64,000 nucleotides of DNA. Origin: Charina bottae (taxonomy: Eukaryota > Chordata > Lepidosauria > Squamata > Charinaidae). The stretch's first letter is position 1; every line of letters begins with the position of its first letter. The stretch covers positions 110,429,981 to 110,493,980 of the forward strand of contig JALMGJ010000002.1 in NCBI GenBank assembly GCA_023362775.1, read 5' to 3'. This document shows positions 44,870-56,569 of this stretch, piece after piece. The translations under genes and the position numbers were made by a program. Under the pieces are notes generated by a model. The model saw only the letters and a list, made by a program, of their open reading frames with translations, was not told the DNA's origin and did not search any database.

Positions 44870-46100
44870 GACCCAGGAGATAATCAATGGTTCTTTGATG
44901 GGGGGTATGATCCTCTGAAGGAGACAGTAACAGCCATTTTTTACTAATTTCACCCAATCTCCAATTTTTCCTTTCACAGAAAGGCTATTGAGAAAGTAGT
45001 GATGGAGAATCAGCTACAGAGGATCCTAAAAGAAACAGGTTACCCAAATCTGTCATTTGGGATTCAGGCCCAGAAATGGGACAGAAATGGAATTCTCTGG
45101 TCAATGACTTCACTGGGATCTAGTGTGTTCTTCTTGGTCTTATTAGACCTCTCAGTGACATATGATACCATCAACCATAGCGTCTTTCTGTACCCCTATA
45201 AGCATTGGGAGTTGGAGGCATCATATTAAGATGTTTCCACTACTACTTGAATGGGTGGTTTCAGTTGGTAGTGATACTTAAGTATCACTTGGTATATTGG
45301 TAGTCTGCTTAAGATCACTTATCACTTGGTATATTGGTAGTCTGCTTAAGTCTACAGTTACTCCAATGTAGGGTTCCACAGGGATCTGTGCTCTTCCCTA
45401 GACCTTCAAGGTAGATCAGACTAATAATTTAATGTCATGTAGGTTGGTACTACTTTTATTGTAAAGCTATAGTAACAGAATCTTGCAAGTCTGAATGTGC
45501 TTCCCCCTTCCCTCCCTTTATCTTTGTGTCAACTAGGGAAGGTCTTGTCTGAGACATTTACTCAGGTTACATTCCTGCCCCAGACTCAGTCCTCCTTTAT
45601 CTGACCATTGTCTTGGTAGTGGCTCTTCCTCTCATCCCTCATGGCCATTCCCTCTGCCCACCGTAGTTATTTAATATATATGTGGAATCTCTGGAAGAGG
45701 TCATGTAACGCACTGGGTTGAGATGTGATCAATAAGCTGATGACATCTGGTTATGTATCAGTATCCCAGCCCCAGCTGGAGATGCCATGGAAAGCCTGAA
45801 CTGGCATCTGGAGGCTGTCAGAGGCACAGCAAGCTCAGATTAAAAATGGAGTTACCGCTCATCAATAAACATCTAGGCAAATGATAACATCAGTCCAAGT
45901 AGTTACTCTCTGAACTCACCCCCAAGGAGTTGGATTGGAACTTGGGGGTTCTCCGGAGCTCACAGCTCCTGCTCAAATAGCAGGTGGAAGCTGTGGCTGG
46001 GGGGTGGAGCGGGAATGTTGTGCAGCTTCAGCTGGTGTGCCAGTTGCTTTGTCTCTACTCTCACCAAATGTCACAAGTCGGTGAGAAAACATCTATCTGT
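44870..46100 (+). mobile_element. Degenerate L2 LINE
   Basis: A frame at 44999-45229 reads MENQLQRILKETGYPNLSFG, then VLLDLSVTYDTINHSVFL, matching L2 RT fingers and palm (LDLS.A.DTI.H). Further on, LFNIYVESLEEV-like text (about 45665-45710) and AISSQLLLK-like text (about 45955-45980) mark later RT parts. Stops and indels are frequent and a 36-bp stretch is tandemly duplicated at 45280-45352. The copy is old and dead. Confidence 0.6.
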
Positions 46101-46573
46101 CACTGTAGTTATCATGAGGTGGGGCTGTGGCTGGGGGAAGAAGATGAATCTTGACAGATTGCTGGACTGGCAGGTGTAGCCATCAGTTAAAACCTGTTCT
46201 AGTTTTGTGCAAGTATTTTGTGGCGGTACAGAGACCTAATTGCTCTTAGGAAACAAATGAAAAATGGCCACTGGTACCTAAGAAATTAGATATGGTGACT
46301 GAAGGAAGGATGATGCTCACACTAAGCTAAAGCCAAAGAAACATAGGATGTTGAATAATATCTATACTACATTGTTGTAGGTACAAATTTCTTCTAATTC
46401 TCAGGGAGCAGAGAAAGAACTTTCAGGGATTGTTAAGATATTGATGGATAATTCCAGAAGATCCCTGGAAAACAGAAATATACATAAGAGTTTCATTCTA
46501 AAAATAAGGTAGTCATTTTAGAAATAATCACAACAACTTCTTAGATCTTTGACTACGGCTAATTAATGGACTG
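46101..46573. other. Non-coding stretch with hairpin relative
   Basis: The segment at 46147-46215 (CTTGACAGATTGCTGGACTG...TGTAGCCATCAGTTAAAACC, then GTGCAAGTATTTTGTGG) is related to the hairpin near 62.15 kb. No coding region. Confidence 0.4.
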
Positions 46574-46588
46574 CAGGACACCAGCAGA

Positions 46589-46740
46589 GGATGAGATGGT
46601 TAGATAGCATCACCGATGTAACGAACATGAATTTGAGTAAACTCCGGGAGACAGTGGAGGACAGGAAGGCCTGGCGTGCTGTGGTCCATGAGGTCACGAA
46701 GAGTCAGACACGACTGAATGACTGAACAACAACAACAACA
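46589..46740 (+). mobile_element. Bov-B LINE, short 3' end
   Basis: It reads GATGGTTAGATAGCATCACC through GAGGTCACGAAGAGTCAGAC and ACGACTGAATGACTGAACAA and ends in an AAC repeat. This is the terminal part of a Bov-B ORF2 plus tail. A 15-bp duplication, CAGGACACCAGCAGA, flanks it at 46574-46588 and 46739-46753, so this is a clean, strongly 5'-truncated insertion. Confidence 0.85.
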
Positions 46741-46753
46741 GGACACCAGCAGA

Positions 46754-47839
46754 AATGCCTCCCATTAAGTCACCATTATCACAGGGATCATGTTTCTTTG
46801 TTGTCAAATGACTAGGTTAGCAATACCTACTCATAGCTGTTGTAGCCTTTAAACTTATTGAATTTACAAGACATGCTTTGAATAGATTTTTGTGTATATA
46901 CTGTCACATATATTGAAGTATATGCTACTTAGTTTTGACAGATCACTGGAGAAGCTGACACTGTGTCTGTGCAGTAAGACATATGTTACATAGGTAAGCA
47001 GCAAGTTCATTAACTTACTGTCAGCCAAATAACACATTTTAGACTCATGCATGAATTGCCACATAAACCCTTTAAAAAAAATTATTGAATGGTTAGTAGT
47101 GCTGCACAATGTTTCCAAGACAGTGTGTGCTATATGAAACCAGAGTTCAACCAATCTTCTTTGGAAACAATGTGTGGTAGATCCACTTGGGATTGTAGAC
47201 TATCTGAATAGTATTTCTGCATGATAAAATTGATATCATAACCTGAACCTTGCGTGAGAACGCAAACTATCAGGATGTGCAAATCCAGGGAAATAATTTA
47301 TCAAATTATCCATTTCCCCAATTCAGTAATGTTATCTCCATGAGATTTTGCAAGCACTCAAGATTCCACGTACTCACCTTTCTCATACAATTAGGTACCT
47401 TGTATTTCTCTTAGTGATTAGAGGCCTTGGCTCAAGGTTTCATTTTTTTCTAGAAAAGGCACCTAGGATGTTTGTGAAACTGCTGTTACTCATATACTTC
47501 CATTATTGATTGAATTAAGGGGCTTGTGCCTTCTTCTAATTAGATTGAATACAATTTCCCAGAATGATTTCACAGTAAAGCTGTGCTTATCTATTTAAAA
47601 CTACCATCCTGCCAGTAAATCTATGAGGGACACCTTTGAACTTCTCAGTCCAGAAGCAGGTGGAAAAAACAATCTAGTCCAGATGTATTACTACTTCCTT
47701 ACAGTTTCATACAGCTGGATCCCATATTCTTGTCACTAGCACTGAGACTTTTATTTTAAAATATCAGTAACTCCTAACCTCCTTGAGCTTTCTTTTTAGT
47801 ACTCAGGATACACCATTTTTTCTTTGTTTTTCTGGACTA
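46754..47839. other. Non-coding stretch
   Basis: AT-rich, with no supported gene or repeat. A 96-codon minus frame at 46864-47154 has no motif. Confidence 0.4.
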
Positions 47840-47965
47840 GAGGTAGTCCTTGTTTAGTGACCACACTTGGGATTGGCAACTCAGTTGTTAAACAAAGCGG
47901 TCACTAGGTGAAACCGTGACTGTGCTTATGATCTTACTTCAGCTTTCCTTTGCTTTACAGACTCT
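47840..47965 (+). mobile_element. Tc1/mariner-type MITE, partial
   Basis: GAGGTAGTCCTTGTTTAGTG and GTTGTTAAACAAAGCGGTCA match the left part of the element at 21.04 kb. A TA precedes it. The right terminus is missing. Confidence 0.6.
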
Positions 47966-49199
47966 TTTGAACAGTTTTGATCTCAATGGAATTTGACTCC
48001 AAATAACTCTGTCCTACATACCAGAAGCTGAACATGTTTGAGTGGTCTGCAAACACTGGAAAATACATCTTTTTCCTACACTGTATCCATTAGGAAGACT
48101 AGGTATTTGAGTGCATGTTTCCTGCTCTTCTGGAGCAGAGGTTAATTCTTGACCGCACCCTGCCTCCCAGGGATTTCTGTTTCTAAGAAGTAATGCATTT
48201 CTGAAAATGGATTGCAAGATGCTGCTGGAGGAAAAGTAGGTTAGATTTACTCTCCATTGGAAACAACTTGTAAATCCAATGAGTGGTAATGCAACAGTAC
48301 TCTATGTTTGGGAATGCATCATAAGAGTAGAAAACAGTGTAAATCTTACTATAGTGCTCAATGTAATGATGAAACAATTATTTGCTAGGGTACAATTATC
48401 CAACCAAATCATTGAATTTAAAAGTTGTTATGAAGTGCTTTGAAGACTTCTTTAAGTCATAACTCGCATTCCTATCACACTCCAGAACTTCAAAGACAGC
48501 ATCATTGCAGGTATTCCTTATTTCACATTGTCTCAAACTGAGTAAATGCACTTTTCCAAAGTGTAAGTCTTGTTCTGGTTTCCACAGACATAATGCTGAC
48601 CCAAACTGAGCAGCAGACTTTATATTTGGGAATGCTGCATATCTAACAGTAATTATCCTATCTAGCTAAGCATAGTGATTCTCCCATAGGAATCTTTATA
48701 TTTTATTCTGGTACAGAATAGAAATTAATTTCAGAACTGACTGCCATTGCCATTACTCCTCTATATATTTTCAATGACCCTAAAGCAAAGAATTTGGTCG
48801 CAAAAGAATAATGACTACATTACACCGTCTTTTTCTAATAATGGAATTAATAAATTGCCTTATTACCTCCAGACAACTGTAACATGTTAGAGCAAAAGCA
48901 ACCAAAAGCCATAACGTCTAAAATGTATTACGGCAAGGTTTTTCTATAATAAATTTGTAAGGCTTTAATACAAGATTCTTGTTTTACCTTCACAAAAAAA
49001 TTGGGCCAACTATAAAGCAGAAGATATAGTCAAAATGTTACTCAAATTCCACAATATAATCCAGCCACAACTACAACATTTGAGTCTTCTTGATTTCAGT
49101 AATATAATTGTATGTCATGGAAAGTCATGGAAATCCATGGAAATCAAATGTGCTATAGAAGCTAGACAGAACTAACCTAGTATTTCAAGGAAGTACGAT
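47966..49199. other. AT-rich non-coding stretch
   Basis: No gene, RNA or bounded repeat was supported. Confidence 0.4.
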
Positions 49200-51645
49200 T
49201 TTTTTTTTTTACTTATTTATTCGATTTATCACCGCCCAACTCCCTCAAGGGGACTCTGGCCGGTTTACAACTCAATGTGAAATTGAATAAACATTAAACA
49301 TTAAAAATACAATAAATATGATGAAATCAAGATGGAGATATCTTCTTAAAACATTGGAAGGGCAATTCTAGGGCCATCCTAAGATGTTAGCCATCCCCAA
49401 GAGTTTATACTATTCTTCCCGCCCCAGGCCTGTTGGCAAAGCCAAGTCTTGAGTTTTTTCCGGAAGTCCAGGAGCGAGGTGGACTGTCTTAACTCTGGGG
49501 GAAGGATATTCCACAGAGCAGGCGCTACTGCAGAGAAGGCACGCTTCCGTGACCCCGTTAGATGGAATTCTTTAGCCGATGGGGTCCATAGCATGCCCTC
49601 CCTGCATGACCGGATGGGACGGGACGATGTAATGGGGATAAGATGGTCCCTTAGGTAACCTGGTTCCCATGCCATGAAGGGCTTTAAAGGTCATAACCAA
49701 CACCTTGAATTGCACCCAGAAGCAAACTGGAACCCAGTGCAGCTCGCGTAACAATGGTGTTACATGTGTCCGATATGGGACCTCCAAGATGGTTCGTGCG
49801 GCCGCATTCTGGATCAGCTGAAGCTTCCGGATACTCTTCAAGGGTAGCCCCATGTAGAGCACATTACAGTAGTCTATATTTGAGATAACCAGGGCATGAG
49901 TGACCGTTCAAAGGGCCTCTCGTTCCAGGAAAGGTCGTGACTAGTGCACAACACGAAGTTGTGCAAAGGCCCTCCTGGCCATGACTGCCACCTGCTCTTT
50001 GAGCAGGAGTCACGAGTCCAAGAGGACCCCCAAGTTACGCACCGGGTCTGTCTGGGGCAGTGCTACCCCATCCAGAACTAAAGATGACAATTTCCTAGAT
50101 ATCGAGGAGCCATTAATCCACAACCACTCCGTCTTACTAGGGTTCAGTCGAAGCCTGATTTTCCCCATCCAGGCCGCTACAGCCCCCAGGTACTTGGGCA
50201 GGGTAGAAACTGCATCACTTACTTCCCCTGGGATGGAGATGTATAATTGAGTATCATCAGCATACTGATGATATCGCACCCCATAGAGACGGATGATCTC
50301 ACCCAGCGGTTTCATGTAGATGTTAAAAAGGAGAGGAGAAAGTACCGAACCCTGCGGGACCCCACAAGAAAAAGCCCGTGGGTTGGACCTCTCGCTCCTA
50401 ATCAACACCGACTGGAACCGGCCCTGGAGGAAGGAGGCAAACCAGCGCAACACAACACCGCCCGCCCCCAACTCCCTGAGCCGCTCCAGAAGGATACCAT
50501 GGTCGACGGTATCGAAAGCCGCTGAGAGGTCAAGAAGAGCAAGAATGGATGCACTACCTCCATCTCGCTCCTGCCAAAGATCATCCATAAGCGCGACCAA
50601 TGCAGTTTCAGTCCCATGACCAGGCCTGAAACCTGACTGAAAGGGGTCCAGATAATCCATTTCATCCAGAATCCTCTGGAGCTGCAACACCACCACCTTC
50701 TCAACCACATCCCTCAAAAAGGGAAGGTGGGAGACTGGATGAAAATTATCCAGTACAGTAGGGTCCAGCGATGGTTTCTTGAGGAGAGGGCATACCAACG
50801 CTTCCTTAAAAGCTGCCGGAAACACCCCCTCCCCCAACGATGTATTAACCATCGTCTGGACCCAACTGTAAGTCACCTCCCAAGCTGCTTTTACCAGCCA
50901 GGAGGGACATGGATCTAATTGACAGGTGGTGGCATTTACAGTCCGGAGAACTCTGTCCACTTCCTCAGGTCCGACAGGCTTGAACCGTTCCCAGTTAACA
51001 ACGTAAGTACGTTCCTTGGGTATCTCTTCAGACTCTGTCTCACACTCGGAGTCCAACCCAGAGCGAATCCGAGCGATTTTATCCAGTAAATGCCCAGAAA
51101 ATTATTCCACATGGCCCAGGAGATGAATTTCCACCTCCCTCTTCCCCAAAAGGGATCGGGTAAGTTTAAACAGGGCCGCCGGGCGGCATTCTGCAGATGC
51201 AATAAGAGCAGAGAAATATTGACGTTTCCCCGCTCTTATCGCCACAAGGTAGGCCTTAATAGCGGCTCTAGCCTGTGTTCGGTCGGATTCAGTCTTTGTC
51301 TTTGTCAGCGGTGCTCTAGGAGTCTCTTAATCCTCTTCAGAACCCTCAGCTCCTCCGTAAACCAGGGGGAGCTTCGGGTCTGACTGGACAAGAGAGGCCG
51401 CATAGGCGCGATCCTGTCCAAGGCCCCAGCCACCTCTCTATTCCAGGCGGCCACCAGGGTCTCCGCTGGACTGTGCAGCAGATCTTTGGGTATAACCCCC
51501 AGCTCCCTCTGGAACCCTAACGGGTCCATCAGTCGCTGAGGGCGGACCAATCGAACAGGTCCAGCCTCCCTGCAGAGGGGAGCGGCATAGGAAAATCTCA
51601 AGGACACCAGGGCGTGGTCTGACCATGATAATGAAATTTTGATTT
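49200..51645 (-). mobile_element. L2 LINE, longest copy (endonuclease end to 3' tail)
   Basis: On the minus strand it opens with the last part of the endonuclease (SWSDHALVSLRFSY, about 51640-51590). A linker follows (51607-51305; LHSPAETLVAAWNREVAGAL, SSPWFTEELRVLKRIKR). The RT is at 51056-50010, with LDLSAAFDTVDHGILLERLR, GVPQGSVLSPLLFNIYMKPL and YADD at 50254-50265. The C-terminus lies in two overlapping frames (49862-49572 and 49675-49379; FSAVAPALWNILPPELR). The 3' end carries the inverted CCGCCCAACTCCCTC terminus and T/A repeats. It closely matches the 40-kb copy. It is dead through a few frameshifts and 5' truncation. Confidence 0.9.
50010..51056 (-). pseudogene. L2 reverse transcriptase frame (348 codons)
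   Basis: This open frame contains essentially the whole RT core: the fingers with PLLKKPSLDP and HPVSHLPFL, palm motif A in DLSAAFDTVDHG, motif B in CGVPQGSVLSP and motif C in YADDTQLYIS. It ends at the GVLLDS segment. The first catalytic Asp and the YADD pair are preserved. It lacks the endonuclease and C-terminal domain in the same frame. Confidence 0.85.
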
Positions 51646-52814
51646 CATAGCCAGCCCTGCTAAGTCTATGTGCTTGTTATTCCACTGAAGCATCTTTTAT
51701 TTAATAGGGATACTTCTCAATAGATATATGGCAATCAGGTCCTTTCTTTCAGTTAGCTGTTCACCTGAATTAATGTTTGTGTGAAATAGTGTAACCATGA
51801 GATCTAACACAACATCAGTACTTCAAATATCCACAGAATCCATTGCTTCCTTCTCAAACTGCAGATAAATGATCCTAGTTTAATATGGGGTTCAGTGATC
51901 TGCTTTGTATCACAAGCTGATGAATATGGAGGTAGATCTAGCAACAATGAAACAATTAGATGAGAAAAGTCAACAATTAGATGAGAAAATAAACTATGTA
52001 AACATTATTGTTTTTGGATTAATTGTATAGTATCTAGAGCTTCAGGCCTTGAAGAGTTCAAATGGGTAGAAGTGGAGCAGTTAGGGAATACCAGCAAAGT
52101 AGTTTGGTTGAAGCTGGATACTGTTCCCTCAACCTGAAGGTTTTCGTGCTTCTACCATTAGAATCTTCACCCATCCCCTACTGGCATTTATTGGGGACTA
52201 ACTAGCCAAAGGAACTATCCATTTCTGATTAGTCTTCTCTTGTAATCAAGCATTCTTGCATCTGTTAGCCTTCTCTTTGAGGTGGATGTATCCAAAGGGG
52301 CTTCCAAAGATTTAAACTCTATATCAGGCACAGATGCTGTAAGCCTTGATAGTGAACAGCACCATCATAGTAGTGCCTCTCCTGAAATACTTTAAAGGAA
52401 GACTTCTCCAGAGGCTCATGATTTCAGATAAAATGTTGGATTGTCTTTCTGAAGAAAATAAACCAGAAAAAAAAGTGTAGCAGTTTGTCTTATTTTTCTC
52501 TGAATACTGTAAAACACTGTCTCTCCTGAAATATGGACATAACATAGACATAGCATTGGCTACTAACTGTAATGACAAAAACATGACAAAACTTTCATTA
52601 TGAAGTCACAATGCATACCCTGCCCTTTTGTACTTGCAACTTGACATCAACACAATTATGTCATGGGGTTTTTGTCATGATCTCATGAAACATTTATTTA
52701 CTTACTCCCCCTGTGATGCCTAAGCTGCTGACCATGGTTATTTTTGTTTTAAAGTGGTTATCAATATTGTACATGATTGTATATTGTATATTGGTTTTTA
52801 ACTTGTTTTTACTG
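51646..52814. other. Non-coding stretch
   Basis: No gene recognised. A short duplicated phrase, CAACAATTAGATGAGAAAA-like, occurs twice at 51950-51990. Confidence 0.4.
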
Positions 52815-52900
52815 GATTGTTGTTTTAACTGTTGTGAGCCCCCCAGAGTCACTTAGGTGAGATGGGTGGCCATACACATTGAATAAATAATAAATAGGTA
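52815..52900 (+). repeat. L2-type LINE 3' tail
   Basis: TGTTTTAACTGTTGTGAGCC and CCCCAGAGTCACTTAGGTGA are followed by ATGGGTGGCCATAC and AATAAATAATAAAT, the usual L2 terminus. The coding part is absent. Confidence 0.7.
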
Positions 52901-54165
52901 TACTGAGATAGTAGTAATATACATAATTACATCAGGTTTTTTTATTTTCACTAGAAACAACAAGATTATTATTAATTCAGTTCTGAAGTCTTCAGGAAGG
53001 AACAAATTTGTTTGCATTATGTTAGACAATTGATAATTCATGGACATTCCTAGAGGGAGTAAGTCTATCTTTTGGAAAACCTTGTTTTTATGGTCTGGGG
53101 AATGAATCTTCTACTGTCAAACTTTTCTTATAATAACAACAATGCCAACAACAACATTTGTGAATGCAGATTGCTAGTATATCTGATCACAGCAGCAGAT
53201 GAGCTAGCTAGAGGCCATTGCTGGGATAATTAACTTGATTAATTTGGACAGTAGGCAAGTTAGTATGCTAACTTCAGTTAGCACTAAGCATAGCTCAGTG
53301 TGATGAGCAAATATAGTCACAGAATTTCTTCTGTGTCTACTGAAGTTATTCCAGTTATTGCCAAGGTGGCAATAACATGGCAATCCATGTTTCTCTGAAA
53401 ACAGTTCATTAAAATGGAGTTTGGCCTATAAAAGTGGTTTAAAAGTCATTAAAAAGTGGCCAAACCTTAACATTTAATAATGAGCAATATTGGCTCAGTT
53501 TATCAGAGAAAGTAGACAAGATTAATAGCAATTAATTCAAGAAGGAGCTGAGCTGTATTATAACAGGTCAGCTTTGATTTAGCCAACTCAGTTCTTGAGC
53601 AGGTTAATTGGCTATAATATTGTTGAGAAAACTTCAGTGGAAGATAAATTTACAAGAACAGTGCCAAAGGTTGTATTTTAAATGGGAAGGAAGCCATCAG
53701 CTTTAAAATTAAGCAGTTCCCACTCAACACCAGAAAGGTGACAGGTTTTGTTTGCCACAGAAAATGAAAGGTTGCATTGAAAAATATAATAAAAAAGCAA
53801 ACTCAAAAAAGTTATTAATGAATTATTGTTGTACACTTAAAAATGTTTCAAATACAATAGCTAAAGAGGGCATAAAAATGTGAAATAATCTATCAAGCAA
53901 TTCCTGCCGAATAATTTTCATCCATTTTGATTGTATTTCGTGGAATCTCTACCAAATGAATGGAACTGTCTAATAGGTATTAGATATTTATTTATTTGTT
54001 TGTTTGTTTGTTTGTTTGTTTATTGATTTTTGTCACCAAAACAAATTCCAGATTTGGAATATACAGTATGTTGCTGTTTGTATACATCCTAGATATAGCC
54101 ACAACTCAATATACAAGTTTCTACATTCTTACTGCATTTCTGTTGTATATATTTTATGATCCAGA
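52901..54165. other. AT-rich non-coding stretch with TTTG repeat
   Basis: No gene was supported. A TTTA/TTTG repeat with about 7 units lies at 53985-54022. Confidence 0.4.
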
Positions 54166-54219
54166 AAAGAATATGGGAAACTGAGTTTTAAAAAGTCAAG
54201 CCTCAAAAAGTTTTTTCCT

Positions 54220-56205
54220 GTGGTCTCTCCTGAAGAAACCTCCATCCTAAGCAAAGGAGGAAACTTTGCAATTACACCCACCAGAATTCCAGTGGAAGAT
54301 ATCATTGCCAGTGTGGAATCAGCCATTCACCAACGTCCAGAGGAAGAAGCAGAAGAAATAAGGGGTGAAGTGGCAAGAATCCTAAGGAAAGCAAAGCCCC
54401 CCACCAGCAACATTACTAAGAAGGAGAGAAACGCCATAGAGACCCTCAATTCGGACCCAGACATCATCATCCTTCCAGCGGACAAAGGCAATGCCACGGT
54501 AATTATGAACATAGATGAATACAAAGACAAAATCAGAGAATTACTAGACCCTACCACATACAGAACAATAAGACGGGATCCGACCAGCAAAATCATGAAG
54601 CAAACCAACACACTGATAAAGAGCTCCTCCCTGCATCCCAACGTACTACAACGTATTTGCAAGACAGAAGCTCTCTCACCTAGACTATACGGACTCCCCA
54701 AAATCCACAAAGACTCGATCCCACTCAGACCCATTGTAAGTGCCATTGGCTCCCCGACATATGAATTATCCAAACATTTGGCAACCCTTTTACAGACCCA
54801 CATCGGACAGACTCCATCCCACATCAAAGACTCAGGACACTTCATCAACAAAATCAGCACCCTAAAACTCAACCACACGGACAAACTGGTCAGCTTTGAC
54901 GGGGTCTCCCTGTTTACCAAGGTGCCAGTAAGGGACACCCTGGCACTCATCAAGCAAATCTTCCCAGAAGACATTACAGCTTTATTTCAACACTGCCTAA
55001 CAACTAGTTACTTTCAATGGGAGAATGAGTTCTACGAACAGATGGATGGCGTTGCCATGGGAAGCCCCCTGAGCCCAGTCATAGCAAACTTTTACATGGA
55101 ACACTTTGAAAAACAGGCTTTGGAATCGGCACCCATTACACCAACAGTCTGGTTCTGGTTCGTGGATGACACCTTCGCAATTTGGAGTCATACTGAAGAA
55201 GAACTGGAGAAATTTCTGGACCACCTAAACGGCATCCACCCCAATATACAATTCACCATGGAAAAAGAAACTGATGGCAAACTTCCATTTTTAGATACGC
55301 TGGTCATACGCAATCCGGACCTCAAACTAGGACACAAAGTATACAGAAAACCCACCCATATGGACCGATATCTACACAAAAATTCCAATCACCACCCACG
55401 ACAAAAGAGAGGCATGATCAAAACCTTGGTGGATCATGCTAATCGAAACTGTGAAACCCAATTTCTCAACAATGAACTTAACCATCTGAATTGGGTCCTA
55501 CAGGCAAATGGCTATTCCAAGAATGAAATAAAAAGAGCCATCAAACCAAGAAAACAACATCCAACTGAAGAAAAACAGCCCCCCACAAACAAAGTATTCC
55601 TGCCCTACATCAAAGGAGTCACTGACCGCATGGGAAAACTGATGGAAAAACACAACTTTCAAACAGTCTTCAGACCCACCAGAAAAATACAACAAATGCT
55701 AAAATCAGCAAAAGACAAAAGGGACCCCCGCACCGCTGCAGGAGTATACCGCATACCATGCAGCTGTGGACAAGTATACGTCGGAACCACAAAACGAAGC
55801 ATTCACACCAGGATAAAAGAACATGAAAGACACTGCAGACTACAGCAACCGGAAAAATCTTCAGTAGCTGAACATGCTCTCAAGCAAACGGGACACAAAA
55901 TCCTATTTGAAAACACAGAAATACTGGACAACACCAAAAGCCACTACACCAGATTATACAGAGAAGCCATTGAAATTCACAAACACCAGCACAGTTACAA
56001 TAAAAAAGAAGAAAGTTTAAAAATTAGCAAAACCTGGCTACCAGTCCTGAAAAACACAGCCTGCAAAAGGTCAACGAACTCAGTCCAACCACCAGGACAT
56101 GGGAATACTTCTCACAATGAACATGCTAATCACGCTCATCAGCCACTCGTTAACATTTCAACACAACAAAAAACCCCACCTAATCTCCTATATTTAGCTC
56201 TATAA
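54220..56205 (+). CDS. PLE protein: reverse transcriptase plus GIY-YIG endonuclease (5' partial)
   Basis: The listed start is a GTG and is not a real initiation site, since the frame continues upstream to 54160. Counting from it, LPADKGNATVI is near residues 88-98 and LYGLPKIHK near 155-163. RT motif A is in SFDGVSLFTKVPV, motif B in QMDGVAMGSPLSP, and motif C reads FVDD at 314-317 (most PLEs have YVDD). A Lys-rich linker follows. The GIY-YIG domain begins GVY at 508-510 with a CSCGQ cysteine pair and YVG at 520-522. It has a conserved Arg at 531 in TRIKEH and an EAIEIHKH segment expected to hold the catalytic Glu. There are 661 codons without a stop. The role would be target-primed reverse transcription in the nucleus. 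Confidence 0.9.
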   Translation: MVSPEETSILSKGGNFAITPTRIPVEDIIASVESAIHQRPEEEAEEIRGEVARILRKAKPPTSNITKKERNAIETLNSDPDIIILPADKGNATVIMNIDEYKDKIRELLDPTTYRTIRRDPTSKIMKQTNTLIKSSSLHPNVLQRICKTEALSPRLYGLPKIHKDSIPLRPIVSAIGSPTYELSKHLATLLQTHIGQTPSHIKDSGHFINKISTLKLNHTDKLVSFDGVSLFTKVPVRDTLALIKQIFPEDITALFQHCLTTSYFQWENEFYEQMDGVAMGSPLSPVIANFYMEHFEKQALESAPITPTVWFWFVDDTFAIWSHTEEELEKFLDHLNGIHPNIQFTMEKETDGKLPFLDTLVIRNPDLKLGHKVYRKPTHMDRYLHKNSNHHPRQKRGMIKTLVDHANRNCETQFLNNELNHLNWVLQANGYSKNEIKRAIKPRKQHPTEEKQPPTNKVFLPYIKGVTDRMGKLMEKHNFQTVFRPTRKIQQMLKSAKDKRDPRTAAGVYRIPCSCGQVYVGTTKRSIHTRIKEHERHCRLQQPEKSSVAEHALKQTGHKILFENTEILDNTKSHYTRLYREAIEIHKHQHSYNKKEESLKISKTWLPVLKNTACKRSTNSVQPPGHGNTSHNEHANHAHQPLVNISTQQKTPPNLLYLAL

Positions 56206-56261
56206 ATAGAACATTGCCACTCTACCTGGGCACAGAGATTTTGCTTCTATCTGTGCTCTTG

Positions 56262-56304
56262 CCCTCTGAAGATGCTGGCCACCGATGCTGGCGAAACGTT
56301 AGGA
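56262..56304 (+). ncRNA. Hammerhead-ribozyme-like motif in PLE 3' end
   Basis: CTGAAGA (56266-56272) is followed by GCTGGC, a 7-nt loop, GCTGGC, then GAAA (56293-56296) and GTT before AGGA. The two GCTGGC segments can pair with two G-U pairs as stem II. CCCT and AGGA can form a short helix I. PLEs are known to carry such minimal hammerheads. Here the triplet is GUU, so activity may be weak or lost. Confidence 0.5.
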
Positions 56305-56569
56305 ACCACAACTTCCAGAACATGGCCGCACAGCCCGGAAGACCCACAACAGCCAAAGTTTAGGCTCTGTTTGTACAACATATATACACATGTTTAAATT
56401 AATCTCTATTATCCCAATTTTCTGGATTACTATGACATATTGAATGATAAATTACCTAAACTGACTGGATTGATACAACATGCTAGGCCAGGGGTCGGCA
56501 AACTTTTTTATGCCGGGAGCCATTTTGACATGCTCGAGGACATTTTGACATGCTCGAGAGCCAGGGGGC

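Larger units (their letters stand above)
54180..56360 (+). mobile_element. Penelope-like element, 5' truncated, nearly intact coding region
   Basis: The element starts inside the N-terminal part of the PLE protein (the frame is open from 54160). It contains the full RT and GIY-YIG domains and ends with a 3' region carrying a hammerhead-like motif and GCACAGCCCGGAAGACCC. The same 3' region, extended by about 40 bp, occurs inverted at 36.4 kb. No clear TSD was found. It is the best-preserved transposon gene in the window, but it has no proper start codon or 5' end. Confidence 0.9.

Noticed and set aside
44563..44947. Arg/Lys-rich and Leu-rich frames on opposite strands
   Set aside because: Both are produced by a polypyrimidine tract at 44688-44755.
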